A stretch of 64,000 nucleotides of DNA from Nocardia anocheti (GCF_029675105.1 NZ_JAQQFV010000008.1:310001-374000), one strand, 5' to 3'; positions 1-8,641 are shown, counted from the first letter of the stretch. Numbers and translations: made by a program. The notes: generated by a model not told the origin, from the sequence alone.

Positions 1-198
1 GACCGGCGCGATTCTCTGGACACTCGACAGACGGTAGAGCACCCGATTGCGCGCGTTCACAGATATGGTCGGCACAATGGCTTCGACAGCGAATACGCAG
101 CCACCGGCACGGCCCCTGGGGGCCGTGTCGGGAGCGGGGCGCGGGGGCGATATGCGGACATCGACGGTGAGTGCGTGCGGGCCGGGCGGTGATGTGCG

Positions 199-1317
199 AT
201 GAGGTCGTTGCTCAGAGCCGGGCGGCGAGGCGCGGAGGACCCGTCCCCGCGCGCCGACATCGCCGAGGACGAACCGACGGTGTCCGCCGACCTGTCCACG
301 TCCGACGATGCCGCGCGACCGTCGTCCGAGAGCCGGAGGACATCACGTCCCGCCCTGGTCAACGGCCGTCTCCTCCCCGCGAACTGGCGCACCGAGCAGC
401 CCGCGAAAGCCGGTGTGACGGAGCGCTTCTCCACCTGGGCGGCCCGATACCCCGTCACGGGCGAACTGCGCCGCGGCGAGGTGGGCAAGGTGTTCTGGCA
501 GCGCCCCAAGGCGCGCGTCGAGGCGCTGTGGGCACAGCGACCCACCCCGGACCGGTTGCGTCACGTGCTGATCGAGCGTCGGGTACTGATCGCCGGAATG
601 GCGGCGGTCGCCCTGTTCGCCGCGGCCGACGGCCACCTCGGTGACGCACTCACCCAGTACCCACCCTCACCGGGCGAGGCCCAGCGCGTGGCGATCGCCT
701 ATCCCCCGCAGGTCCCACCCAACCCGCAGTCGGCGGCCCGCATGCTCGCCGCCATCGCCAAGGGCGAGAAGCGCCGCGAGGCGGGCGTCGTCGCCGCGGC
801 CACCCTGGCCACCCTCGAACGCGCCAAGGCCGAAGCGGCCGCCGCGGCCTCCGGTGAGTGGCAGCCGTGGATGGGCGAGCGCGCACCGGTGGTCCCGGGC
901 GTGCTCGTGCCCGGCTCGACCCCCTCGACCGGCGGTTTCAGCCTCCCCGCCAAGGGCGCGTTCACCTCGGGTTTCGGCTCACGCTGGGGCACCATGCACC
1001 GCGGCATCGACATCGCCGCCCCCATCGGCAGCCCGATCTACGCCGTCGCCGACGGCACCGTCATCGAGGCGGGCCCCGCCCAGGGCTTCGGCCTGTGGGT
1101 CCGCATCAAACACGACGACGGCACCATCAGCATCTACGGCCACATGTACGACTTCATCGTCTCCCCCGGCGAACGCGTCCCCGCGGGCATGCAGATCGCG
1201 CGCATCGGCAACCGCGGCGACTCCACCGGCCCCCACCTGCACTTCGAGATCGTCCAGAACGGCCAGCACGTCGACCCCCAGGCCTGGCTCGCCCTGCACG
1301 GACTCAGCCTGACCTGA
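199..1317 (+). CDS. M23-family peptidoglycan endopeptidase, membrane-anchored
   Basis: A 372-residue protein ending in a LytM/M23 zinc metallopeptidase domain (about residues 250-365). The zinc motifs are visible: HRGID with H267 and D271, and PHLHF with H346 and H348. Residues 1-125 are charged and cytoplasmic-looking. A hydrophobic stretch at about 129-145 (VLIAGMAAVALFAA) is a likely single membrane anchor or uncleaved signal, which would place the peptidase outside the membrane. A Pro/Ala-rich linker with an AKAEAAAAA helix follows. Family knowledge: M23 enzymes cut peptide cross-bridges in the wall. The ATG at 199 has only a weak ribosome site, so the exact start is uncertain. It converges with purD. 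Confidence 0.85.
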   Translation: MRSLLRAGRRGAEDPSPRADIAEDEPTVSADLSTSDDAARPSSESRRTSRPALVNGRLLPANWRTEQPAKAGVTERFSTWAARYPVTGELRRGEVGKVFWQRPKARVEALWAQRPTPDRLRHVLIERRVLIAGMAAVALFAAADGHLGDALTQYPPSPGEAQRVAIAYPPQVPPNPQSAARMLAAIAKGEKRREAGVVAAATLATLERAKAEAAAAASGEWQPWMGERAPVVPGVLVPGSTPSTGGFSLPAKGAFTSGFGSRWGTMHRGIDIAAPIGSPIYAVADGTVIEAGPAQGFGLWVRIKHDDGTISIYGHMYDFIVSPGERVPAGMQIARIGNRGDSTGPHLHFEIVQNGQHVDPQAWLALHGLSLT

Positions 1318-1334
1318 CCGTGGTCGATGTCGAC

Positions 1335-2609
1335 CTACTTCGCGCGCTCCGGCACGACCACCTCGGTGGCGCCGATATCGGTGCGGAAGTGGCTGCCCGG
1401 CAGCTTGATCTGGGACAGGCGGGCGTAGGCGCGTTCGCGGGCTTCGGCCAGATCGGCGCCGACACCGACCACGTTCAGCACCCGGCCCCCCGCCGAGACC
1501 AGCGACTTGTCCTCGCGCAGGGCGGTACCCGCGTGCATGACCAAGGTCTCGCCCTCGAGCGCGCTGTCCTCGGCACCGCTGATGACGTCACCGGTGCGCG
1601 GCCGCGCCGGATAGTTCTCGGCGGCCAGCACCACGGTGATCGCGGCGCCGTCCTTCCAGCGCGGCGCCTCGACCTCGGCCAGCCGACCGGTCGCGGTGGC
1701 GTGCAGCAGTTCGGCGAACGGGCTGTCGAGCAGCGCCAGCACGGCCTGGGTCTCGGGATCACCGAAGCGGCAGTTGAATTCGACCACGGCCGGACCGTTG
1801 GTCCCGATCGCCAGCCCCGCGTACAGCAGTCCGGAGAACGCGCTACCCCGGCGGACCAGCTCGGCCGCAACGGGTTTCACCACGTCCTCGACGATCTCGG
1901 TGAGCGTCTCGGCGGGCAGCCACGGCAGCGGCGTGTAGGCGCCCATGCCACCGGTGTTGGGTCCGGAATCACCGTCGCCGACGCGCTTGTGGTCCTGCGC
2001 GGGCAGCAGCGGCACCACCGTCTCCCCGTCGACCAGGCAGAACAGCGACACCTCCGGCCCGTCCAGGAACGACTCCAGCAGCACCGGATGTCCCTGCTCG
2101 AGCAGCTCGGCACCGTGCTCGCGCGCGGCCGCGCGGTCGGCGGTCACCACCACGCCCTTGCCCGCGGCCAGACCGTCGTCCTTGACCACCCAGGTCGGGC
2201 CGAAGCGGTCCAGCGCGGCGTCGAGCTCGGCCGGGTTGTCCACGATCTCGCTGTGCGCGGTCCGCACGCCCGCGGCCGCCATCACGTCCTTGGCGAACGC
2301 CTTGGACCCTTCGATCCGCGCCGCGTCGGCCGACGGGCCGAACACCGGAAACCCGGCCGCGCGCACCGCGTCGGCGATCCCGAGCACCAGCGGCACCTCG
2401 GGCCCGATCACCACCAGGTCGGCGGCCACGTCGGTGGCGAGCGCCACCACGGCCTCGGCCGAGCACGGATCGACCGCGCGCAGTTCGGCGTGCTGGCCGA
2501 TCCCCGGGTTGCCGGGGGCCGCGATCACCGCCGTCACCGAGGGATCCCGGCGCAGCGCCAGGACGAGGGCATGTTCACGGGCTCCGGAACCGATGACGAG
2601 TACGCGCAC
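1335..2609 (-). CDS. purD: Phosphoribosylamine--glycine ligase
   Basis: A 424-residue ATP-grasp enzyme that makes glycinamide ribonucleotide in purine synthesis. Seen: the N-terminal MRVLVIGSGAREHAL signature, the ATP-grasp segment WVVKDDGLAAGKGV, GPEVSLFCLVDG, and the family motif FNCRFGDPETQ. Length is normal for monofunctional bacterial PurD. The start codon is the first ATG and begins directly with the conserved Rossmann strand. It is divergent from the PH-domain gene with only about 60 bp between them. No other pur gene is in view. Confidence 0.97.
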   Translation of the reverse strand: MRVLVIGSGAREHALVLALRRDPSVTAVIAAPGNPGIGQHAELRAVDPCSAEAVVALATDVAADLVVIGPEVPLVLGIADAVRAAGFPVFGPSADAARIEGSKAFAKDVMAAAGVRTAHSEIVDNPAELDAALDRFGPTWVVKDDGLAAGKGVVVTADRAAAREHGAELLEQGHPVLLESFLDGPEVSLFCLVDGETVVPLLPAQDHKRVGDGDSGPNTGGMGAYTPLPWLPAETLTEIVEDVVKPVAAELVRRGSAFSGLLYAGLAIGTNGPAVVEFNCRFGDPETQAVLALLDSPFAELLHATATGRLAEVEAPRWKDGAAITVVLAAENYPARPRTGDVISGAEDSALEGETLVMHAGTALREDKSLVSAGGRVLNVVGVGADLAEARERAYARLSQIKLPGSHFRTDIGATEVVVPERAK

Positions 2610-2669
2610 GCAGACAGATTAATCGAGCACAATGGAGCCAAGAGTCATCGGGGCGAAGGGGACACCATC

Positions 2670-3047
2670 ATGGGACTGCTCGACGGAATGATGGGCAACG
2701 CGGGTCGCGTCGACCCCGCTGCCGCACAACAGGAGTACGCGAAGCTCTTCGGCCAAGGCGAGCAAGTGTATTCGGCGTTCCTGCTGGTCCGCGACGCGAT
2801 GCTGTTCACCAACCGCCGCCTGATCATGGTCGACAAGCAGGGCGTCACCGGTCGCAAGGTGAGCTACCACAGCATCCCGTACCGCTCCATCACCCGCTTC
2901 GCGGTGGAGACCGCGGGCACCTTCGACCTCGACGCCGAGCTCTACATCTGGGTCGGCAGCAGCCAGGAACCGCTCAAACAGCGCTTCAACCGCCAGGTCG
3001 ACATCTACGAGGTGCAGGGCATCCTGTCCCACTTCGTCGCCATCTGA
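2670..3047 (+). CDS. PH-domain protein (bPH_1 / YvbH-like)
   Basis: A 125-residue protein starting MGLLDGMMGNAGR. It has a bacterial pleckstrin-homology-like core: EQVYSAFLLVRDAMLFTNRRLIMVDKQG, then SIPYRSITRFAVETAG and ELYIWVG. The pattern FTNRRLI...D..G..G.K..Y.SIPY..I is typical of small bPH proteins. The ATG at 2670 is preceded by a GAAGGGG ribosome site. The ORF stays open far upstream, but that part is antisense to purD and not protein-like. Function is unknown beyond a probable binding fold. Gene ends converge almost exactly with the next minus-strand gene. Confidence 0.85.
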   Translation: MGLLDGMMGNAGRVDPAAAQQEYAKLFGQGEQVYSAFLLVRDAMLFTNRRLIMVDKQGVTGRKVSYHSIPYRSITRFAVETAGTFDLDAELYIWVGSSQEPLKQRFNRQVDIYEVQGILSHFVAI

Positions 3048-3049
3048 GC

Positions 3050-3475
3050 TCAGCGCCGCGCCGCCCGCATCGCCGCCACGGCGAGCAGCACGGCCAGCAG
3101 CCAGAGCACCGCACCCATCGGCACCGCCGGAAACCACGGCCCGACGCCGTCCGGGAACTCCGCCGCGCGCGGAACGAGCAGCCCGAGCACCACCTGGGCG
3201 AACACACTCGCCGCGGCGACCACCGGCCACCACCGCGGCCGCCGCCCGCCCGACCCGCGCACCCACAGCGCCGCCCCGAGCGCGGGCACGGCCATCAGCG
3301 CCGCCGTCAACGGCACCACCCACACCAACTGCCCGACGACCGGCAGCGTCACGGTGGTCAACTGCACCACCCACACCACGACGACCAGCACCGGAATCAC
3401 CACGAACCCCAGCCAGAGCCACCCGCGAATCCACCGTGCGCTGACCGGGTCCAGCCCCGTACCCACCTGCACCAC
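3050..3475 (-). CDS. Four-helix membrane protein, function unknown
   Basis: A 141-residue hydrophobic protein with about four membrane helices: residues 18-38, a second around 45-65, a third around 80-100, and a last near 115-135, followed by a short basic tail (AMRAARR). The GTG start at 3475 is chosen because GGAGG lies eight bases upstream. The frame stays open further, but that part runs over the promoter and start of the divergent HIT gene. No catalytic motif is recognised. It could be a small integral protein of no known family. Confidence 0.7.
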   Translation of the reverse strand: MVQVGTGLDPVSARWIRGWLWLGFVVIPVLVVVVWVVQLTTVTLPVVGQLVWVVPLTAALMAVPALGAALWVRGSGGRRPRWWPVVAAASVFAQVVLGLLVPRAAEFPDGVGPWFPAVPMGAVLWLLAVLLAVAAMRAARR

Positions 3476-3517
3476 AGCCGGTTCCTCCCTGCCTGGGCAA
3501 GAGCTAGGCTCGCCCGT

Positions 3518-3943
3518 ATGGCATCCGTTTTCAGCGCGATCATCGCAGGCCAGCTGCCCGGGCGGTTCGTCTGGTCCGACGACGAGTTCGTCGGCTTCCT
3601 CACCATCGCCCCCGTCACGCAGGGCCACACCCTCATCGTCCCCCGCGCGGAACTCGACCAGTGGCAGGACATCGACCCCGAGGTCATGGCCCGCATGACC
3701 GGCGTCGCCCAGAAAGTCGGCCAGGCCGTCCGCGCCGCCTTCGACGCCCCCCGCGCGGGCCTGCTCATCGCGGGCCTGGAAGTCCCCCACCTGCACACCC
3801 ACGTCTTCCCCGCCTACACCATGGGCGACTTCGACATCTCCGGCGCCGACCCCTCCCCCACCCCCGAATCCCTCGACGAAGCCCAATCCAAGATCAAAAC
3901 CGCCCTCCGCGACCTGGGCTACGGAACCAACGTCCCCGACTGA
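3518..3943 (+). CDS. HIT-family nucleotide hydrolase/transferase
   Basis: A 141-residue histidine-triad protein. The active-site motif PHLHTHVFP is present near residue 90, after the typical N-terminal segments FVGFLTIAPVTQGHTLIVPR. Known HIT enzymes hydrolyse or transfer nucleoside monophosphates from phosphoramidates or dinucleotides. The substrate cannot be told from sequence. Length is normal. A second HIT gene of a different subtype lies at 13868-14308. Confidence 0.92.
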   Translation: MASVFSAIIAGQLPGRFVWSDDEFVGFLTIAPVTQGHTLIVPRAELDQWQDIDPEVMARMTGVAQKVGQAVRAAFDAPRAGLLIAGLEVPHLHTHVFPAYTMGDFDISGADPSPTPESLDEAQSKIKTALRDLGYGTNVPD

Positions 3944-4025
3944 CCCTCGAACCCGAGGGAACCGAATCGTCAGCGGATGCGTCTATAGAGATCGAGTGGG
4001 TGTCGTGCGGAACAAGGAGACAAAG

Positions 4026-4550
4026 ATGCGACTGGTCGGCTTGGCCGCCGCGGGGTGCGCGGTCCTCGCGCTCGTGGGGTGCTCGAAGGAGGTCGATGGG
4101 CAGCCGGAAGCGAGTGGGGCGCCGTTGACCAAGGAGCAGTTGTTCGATCCGTGCGCTACGCCGGACAGTGTGCTGTTGGCGGCGGGGCTCGATCCAGCAA
4201 AGAAGGACGACAACGTGTTCTCAGTCCCGCGAGCCGAATGGAAAGCATGCGCCTGGCGAGGTGACGGATACTTCATCACCTTCGAGTCAACCATCTACAC
4301 GATGGAAGAGATTCGGTCGAATACTTATTTCCACGACTTCAAGGACGTAACTGTCGGCGACCGTCAAGCCGTTCAATACACCCCCGGCGAAAGAACACCA
4401 CCGAACCAGTGCGAGATCGCATTCGATACGGCCAACCAAGGACGGGCGATCGTGGTTGCAACCAAGTTCGTCGACAATAAGTCGACCGTCGACCCGTGTG
4501 CAATTGTCCACGCGGCCGCTCCCCATTTTCTGGAAGAAATTCCCCGATAG
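4026..4550 (+). CDS. DUF3558-type lipoprotein
   Basis: A 174-residue exported lipoprotein. The signal peptide MRLVGLAAAGCAVLALVGC ends with a lipobox (LVGC, lipidated Cys19). The mature part has the DUF3558 style: LFDPCATPDSVLLAAGLDPAKK near the N-terminus, WKACAWRGDG in the middle, and a C-terminal segment with paired cysteines (NQCEIAFDTANQGRAIVV...DPCAIVH). The start at 4026 is preferred over 3996 because AAGGAG precedes it and the signal peptide begins there. It heads a four-gene ESX-associated operon. DUF3558 genes often occur next to such genes in Nocardia. Confidence 0.85.
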   Translation: MRLVGLAAAGCAVLALVGCSKEVDGQPEASGAPLTKEQLFDPCATPDSVLLAAGLDPAKKDDNVFSVPRAEWKACAWRGDGYFITFESTIYTMEEIRSNTYFHDFKDVTVGDRQAVQYTPGERTPPNQCEIAFDTANQGRAIVVATKFVDNKSTVDPCAIVHAAAPHFLEEIPR

Positions 4551-4581
4551 AAATAACTGAGCTTCTGAGGAGACCTGGGCG

Positions 4582-4971
4582 ATGGCAGAGAACAAGGTGG
4601 CCGACCAGTTCAAGTCACTGGCCGGAAAAGCCGAGTCAGGCGAACTGATCATCGAGCAAGGGGCGGCAGCGCGCTGCGCGGCGAGATGCGAAGCATACAT
4701 CGCGGACCTTCAGGCCTTGTCCTTCCGCACACAGCGGATGGTCAACGCCGATTCGTTCGGAGATCTCGACTCCGCTGAGAAGCTCGCAGCGAAGTTCGCC
4801 ACGCTGGCGGAAGGCGGCCCAGGAACCGGCTCGTACCTGGACGCCGCCACCACGCACATCGAGATCCTGACCCAGATGGCCGAGATGTACCGTAAAGCTG
4901 GCGCCGCCTACGAGGCCTGCGACGAGGCAACACAACTCGCTATCAAGCAGCAGACCAACCAGCTCGACTGA
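4582..4971 (+). CDS. ESX-associated small helical protein
   Basis: A 129-residue, almost entirely helical protein without signal peptide: MAENKVADQFKSLAGKAESG, a central AARCAARCEAYIADLQAL helix, and a C-terminal helix HIEILTQMAEMYRKAGAAY. No W-x-G motif is present. Its place between the DUF3558 lipoprotein and the Pro/Thr-rich W-x-G protein, with good ribosome sites (GAGGAG upstream) and gaps of 20-30 bp, suggests it is an export partner, like the small helical partner of a PPE protein. That role is inferred from context; the family is not recognised. Confidence 0.6.
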   Translation: MAENKVADQFKSLAGKAESGELIIEQGAAARCAARCEAYIADLQALSFRTQRMVNADSFGDLDSAEKLAAKFATLAEGGPGTGSYLDAATTHIEILTQMAEMYRKAGAAYEACDEATQLAIKQQTNQLD

Positions 4972-4991
4972 TTTTCGGGGGAAGAATCACA

Positions 4992-6335
4992 ATGTCATTC
5001 GCAAGTTTCATCACTGGCCTGAGCAATCCGAGCACGTTTGTCCCCACACTGGCCGATCGTGTCGGTTCACTGTTCGATTCGGATGTCGAACAGACCGATA
5101 CGGAGCGGAAGGCTCAAGAGGACGGGAACAACGAACGTACCCGGATCTATGCCGACAACAAGACTCTGGCGAACGGCTTCACGGGCGACTACGCCGACCA
5201 GGTTGTCCCACCCGCGATGGAAGACTTCACCGACATGTCGCATTCGCGGATCATGACGTTCGTCAATTCGATCAGCATGGAAAAGATGGGCACAGCCATC
5301 AACGGCTGGACCACGCTCGCCTCAGACACCGCCACCAAAGGTCAAAGCTTCCACGACGACATCGCGAAAGAACTGGAGCGCGGCTGGTCGGGCAGCGCAG
5401 CCAGCCAGGCCCTGGCCAGCACCAAGAGCTACCTCGCCGAGGTCAACAAGGTGGAGCAGGCCGCCCAGCTGATCGCGAACAAGATGGAAGAGGCCCGTTC
5501 CGGACTCCAGCAGGTCAAATACTCCGTACCGCACCCATCTGATGATCAGAGCAAATCCAAGCTGGGCATCGTCGCCTCCGTCCTCTCCCCGGGCACCGGG
5601 CTCATCATCGACGCGGCCAGCAACGCCCGCTCGGAGGCCGCCCAGGACGCCGCCCGCGAGGTCATGAAGACCGTCTACAAACCGGTCGCCGAACAATCCG
5701 ACACCCAGGTCCCCAAGGTCCCGCTCCCGGCCGACCCATCCACCGACAAGGACAAGCCGGACGACGGCACCAAGAACAAGCCCACCGGCAACCAGAACAA
5801 CAACAACCAGAACAGCACCAAACCCACCACGACGAACCCCACGACCGAGGACCCCACCACGGAGGACCCCACCACCGAGGACCCCTCGACCGACGACCCG
5901 AGCGACGACGACACCACCGACGACGACACGAACCCGTCGACCACCCAGCCCGCCACCACCACCCCCGAAACCCCCACCACCACCAACCCGGGCACCGTCC
6001 CCGCAGGCACCACCCCGAGCGGCCTGACCCCCGGCGGTGGCAGCCCGGGCGGCGGCAGCCCCGGTGGCGGCACTCCCGGCGGCACCCCCGGCACCCCGAC
6101 CGCGGGCACCCCCGGCTCCCCGAACGCGGGCGGCACGGCTGGCACCGCAGGCGGCGCGGCTGGCGGCCGCAACGGCATGACCGGTATGGGTGGCATGGGC
6201 GCCCCCGGCGGGCGCGGCGGCGGCAAGGACGACGAGAACGAGCACTCGGCCCCCGACTACCTGCGCGGCATCCACGAGGAACTCCTCGGCCCCGACCGCC
6301 TCCACGTCCCGCCGGTGATCGGCGGCGACGCATGA
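4992..6335 (+). CDS. Probable type VII secretion substrate, W-x-G domain plus Pro/Thr-rich tail
   Basis: A 447-residue protein. Residues 1-230 are helical and carry a W-x-G turn (GWSGSAASQAL, W132) as in WXG100/PPE-like ESX substrates. Residues 235-420 are low complexity: NNNNQN, then tandem EDPTT units, acidic/Thr stretches, and GGGSPGGGTPGG repeats. The last 40 residues (DDENEHSAPDYLRGIHEELLG) are conserved-looking. No signal peptide is seen. The downstream EspG gene overlaps it by 4 bp, which fits a substrate-chaperone pair. Substrate status is inferred; the core ESX machinery is not in the window. Confidence 0.7.
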   Translation: MSFASFITGLSNPSTFVPTLADRVGSLFDSDVEQTDTERKAQEDGNNERTRIYADNKTLANGFTGDYADQVVPPAMEDFTDMSHSRIMTFVNSISMEKMGTAINGWTTLASDTATKGQSFHDDIAKELERGWSGSAASQALASTKSYLAEVNKVEQAAQLIANKMEEARSGLQQVKYSVPHPSDDQSKSKLGIVASVLSPGTGLIIDAASNARSEAAQDAAREVMKTVYKPVAEQSDTQVPKVPLPADPSTDKDKPDDGTKNKPTGNQNNNNQNSTKPTTTNPTTEDPTTEDPTTEDPSTDDPSDDDTTDDDTNPSTTQPATTTPETPTTTNPGTVPAGTTPSGLTPGGGSPGGGSPGGGTPGGTPGTPTAGTPGSPNAGGTAGTAGGAAGGRNGMTGMGGMGAPGGRGGGKDDENEHSAPDYLRGIHEELLGPDRLHVPPVIGGDA

Positions 6336-7090
6336 CCGACTCCTGGGAGCTGACCCCGTTCGAATTCTGGGTCGCCTGGGAAACGCTCGGCCGCGACCGC
6401 ATGCCGTGGCCGCTGGTGTTCACCTCCGGCGTGGAAACCCAGGTCGAATTCGACCAGCAGTGCCGTCGAGCCGCCGATTCCCTGATCGCCAAGATCGGCA
6501 CCGACGAGTCGCTCTATCACGCCCTGCACGCCCTGGCCCATCCCGACCTGCGCGTGGAACTGTTCGGCCACCGCTTCGACGGCCGCACCCGCATGATCCG
6601 CGCGTGCGGCGCCACCGAGTCCAACACCGGTGTCGTCGCCGCGCAGATCCCCGGCGAGGAATACGGCAAGGGCGGCAACATCCTCATCTACCTGCGCCCC
6701 GCGACCGCCGTCGTCAACCGCCTGATCGCCATCCTCCCCAAGGTCCCACCTGGCACCACCGGCGGCTTCAACGTCCACCGCGACGAACTCACCGCCACCC
6801 CCGACCCCTACGCCCGCCACCGCTCCCCCGGCGAGCAAGCCAAATCCTTCCTCACCCGCCCCTTCCGCACCTACGCCGAATTCCGCGTAGACACCGGCCC
6901 CGCCCTCGACGGCTGGAAGGAAGGCGGCACCCGCCTCCAGATCATCGACTACACCGACGACGGCCGCTACCTCATCCACGAGGAAGAACGAGTCCGAGCC
7001 ACCCCCACCACCCCCGACCACCTGGCCGCCGAACTCCAATCCCTCATAGACCAAGCCACCCGCCCCGCCACCCAATCAACCTGGTACTGA
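6332..7090 (+). CDS. EspG-family ESX secretion chaperone
   Basis: A 252-residue protein beginning MTDSWELTPFEFWVAWETLG, typical of the EspG (ESX secretion-associated) family. Further family-like segments are RMIRACGATESNTGVVAAQIPG, GGFNVHRDELTA and a long C-terminal half ending with a helix. Known EspG proteins bind PE/PPE-type substrates in the cytosol and deliver them to the ESX ATPase. The ATGA overlap with the upstream W-x-G gene suggests translational coupling and names its likely client. Confidence 0.85.
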   Translation: MTDSWELTPFEFWVAWETLGRDRMPWPLVFTSGVETQVEFDQQCRRAADSLIAKIGTDESLYHALHALAHPDLRVELFGHRFDGRTRMIRACGATESNTGVVAAQIPGEEYGKGGNILIYLRPATAVVNRLIAILPKVPPGTTGGFNVHRDELTATPDPYARHRSPGEQAKSFLTRPFRTYAEFRVDTGPALDGWKEGGTRLQIIDYTDDGRYLIHEEERVRATPTTPDHLAAELQSLIDQATRPATQSTWY

Positions 7091-7110
7091 ACAGATCCGA
7101 GGCCATTACC

Positions 7111-7167
7111 GTCAAGGCGGTGTCGAGATCGCACCACTCGACACCGCAGTCCTTGGTGGCCAATCGC
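7111..7167 (-). pseudogene. Relic of a second AAA/DUF4143 ATPase gene
   Basis: This stretch aligns with 10076-10132, inside the intact ATPase gene, at 48 of 57 positions by eye. Translated on the minus strand it reads RLATKDCGVEWCDLDTALT against RLVAKDRDVEWRDLDTALT of the intact protein. The Walker A region and most of the gene are gone. The 23-bp direct repeats found upstream of the intact gene also survive beside this relic (7191-7236), in the same relative orientation. It therefore looks like the remains of a duplicated ATPase locus. Confidence 0.7.
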
Positions 7168-7190
7168 GGGCAGGCTCTCAGCCACCTACC

Positions 7191-7236
7191 TGGCCGATCT
7201 GCCGCAGGATCGTTGGTTGATTTGCCGCACTGGGCG
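7191..7236. repeat. Two 23-bp direct repeats, relic copy
   Basis: Two units begin at 7191 (TGGCCGATCTGCCGC) and 7214 (TGGTTGATTTGCCGC), exactly 23 bp apart. They match the units at 10285, 10308 and 10331 upstream of the intact ATPase gene. The unit at 7214 continues ACT after the core, as does the unit at 10331, so these are probably the same terminal unit. They sit next to the ATPase relic at 7111-7167. Confidence 0.65.
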
Positions 7237-7307
7237 CTCACCTGCCGAGGGACATTCCGACGAGATGCGGTTACCCCGCAACTCCGGAAAGCTGGGGACG
7301 ACGCGGG

Positions 7308-7733
7308 ATGGCCGGTAGCTATCAAGCAGCGAAGGCATGGTCGACCAACTATGACGAACGTGCGGGCGCCCTGACCACAGCGGCAACAGCGTTCGCCAGA
7401 GCGCTCCAACACTTCGCGGACATTCTCGTAGCCTCTGGATACAATTGGGAATGCTCAAACTATGCAGCGAACAGGGACCCAAATAAGGGAACCGGACCGG
7501 CGTGTCCGTACACCATTCCCAGCGAATTACCCTACGGCGCCGGGATAGTTACCGGCGTAGCATCGTCGCGCGATAATGGAAACGGCCTGGAGTCGGAATT
7601 TCCTGAACTATACGAGAAAATAACCAACAAAGTGGCTGGCGGAGAGATCCCCGACGCCGACACGAGCAAACTCGAACGTGCAGCACAGGCGTGGAAGGCG
7701 TTCAGCGAGAACCGCACAGTGTTTGCGATCTAA
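7308..7733 (+). pseudogene. Broken ESX-type toxin, N-terminal fragment
   Basis: A 141-codon frame starting MAGSYQAAKAWSTNYDERAG and stopping at TAA 7731-7733 after ENRTVFAI. It resembles the internal helical region of large Nocardia ESX-exported toxin proteins (ELPYGAGIVTGVASS, then KVAGGEIPDADTSKLERAAQAW). From family memory those proteins have more residues before this segment and about 60-70 more before the next one. The expected continuation (HHAAVVQMRSDINTQ) is in another frame just after the stop. N-terminal truncation plus an internal deletion with frameshift is therefore likely. No ribosome site precedes the ATG. Confidence 0.6.
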
Positions 7734-7771
7734 CGAAGTCGACGACAAGCCATCACGCTGCCGTAGTTCAA

Positions 7772-8305
7772 ATGCGCTCGGACATAAATACTCAGGTAGC
7801 CGCAACACTGGTTGTCGCTTCGGTTGTTATCGCAACAACTCTTGTATGGATTCGCAACCCGCGCGCGGCGAGCGTCGAGGGGCCCGCCCTTGAGAGCGCA
7901 GCCACATCTATCGCAGGTGTAATCGGGACATTCCTCGGAGCGCTTGCGGGGATAGGGTTCAGCACCACCGCAGTCGCCACTGGTACGCTCGCTACCATAA
8001 CTGGGCTCACAATCCTCTCCATAGCGGGAGATGCGACGTTCAACTCGAACTACAAGCCTCCCGCCAACGCCTATGACCCGGATGGACCCAAAGCCCCAGG
8101 TAGACCAGGAGACGCAGAAGGGTTTGTGGCCCCCAAGGGAGGTGACAGATGGGTGCCGAATCCAAATGGCCGCGGTCACGGCTGGGAAGATGCAGACGGA
8201 AATGTTTGGGTCCCGACCGGAAAGGGAGGTGGGGCACACGGCGGACCCCACTGGGATGTACAGTTTCCAAAAGGAGGATACCGCAATGTCAGGCCGGCGC
8301 AGTAA
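7772..8305 (+). CDS. C-terminal toxin fragment of a type VII polymorphic toxin
   Basis: 177 codons from ATG 7772; the frame is open from 7691, overlapping the previous fragment. Visible in order: MRSDINTQV, a hydrophobic helix (VAATLVVASVVIATTLVW), a second Gly/Ala-rich hydrophobic region (SIAGVIGTFLGALAGIG), the linker YKPPANAYDPDGPKAPG, and a compact C-terminal domain with WVPNPNGRGHGWEDADG, VWVPTGKGGGAHGGPHWDVQ and YRNVRP. The HGGPHWD motif and linker are typical of the toxic domain of polymorphic toxins; the exact subfamily is uncertain. No clear ribosome site precedes 7772, so this is probably the 3' half of a broken gene whose toxin domain is still intact. Confidence 0.6.
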   Translation: MRSDINTQVAATLVVASVVIATTLVWIRNPRAASVEGPALESAATSIAGVIGTFLGALAGIGFSTTAVATGTLATITGLTILSIAGDATFNSNYKPPANAYDPDGPKAPGRPGDAEGFVAPKGGDRWVPNPNGRGHGWEDADGNVWVPTGKGGGAHGGPHWDVQFPKGGYRNVRPAQ

Positions 8306-8326
8306 CAGAGAGGGTATCGGACTTAA

Positions 8327-8641
8327 ATGAACGATTTGGATACGGTAATTTTGAAGGCTATCGACGTCTGGTATCACTCTCCTGGCGACGAAGCGGCGTT
8401 TTTCGACTGGCTGGGTAAGATCCGAGCAGTTCACTCCGTAGGCGGCCAACTCCGCACGTTGGACATAGCGGTTAAAACACCTGTTGACGATGACTCGTTA
8501 CGCGAGATTTTGGCCCTCTTTCGCCGGTATGACATAGAGATGGCGCAGCTACGAAAACTCGACAATGCCCAAGTCAGCGAGTGGTTCCACGACCCACAAA
8601 AGTATTGGCACGAGCCAGTCTTCGGCCGCGTTGATAGTTAA
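8327..8641 (+). CDS. Putative immunity protein for the adjacent toxin domain
   Basis: A 104-residue acidic, soluble protein: MNDLDTVILKAIDVWYHSPG, FFDWLGKIRAVHSVGG, LREILALFRRYDIEMAQL, KYWHEPVFG. It starts 21 bp after the toxin fragment and lies on the same strand. Size, acidity and position immediately after a toxin C-terminus are the normal pattern of an immunity gene. No family is recognised by name. Codon use is visibly less GC-biased than in neighbouring housekeeping genes, as in the whole 7.1-9 kb stretch, which fits horizontal acquisition. Confidence 0.6.
   Translation: MNDLDTVILKAIDVWYHSPGDEAAFFDWLGKIRAVHSVGGQLRTLDIAVKTPVDDDSLREILALFRRYDIEMAQLRKLDNAQVSEWFHDPQKYWHEPVFGRVDS

Noticed and set aside
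858..3047. A 729-codon open frame on the plus strand
   Set aside because: It is antisense or out of frame to the M23 gene and purD; only its last 126 codons (from 2670) look like a protein.
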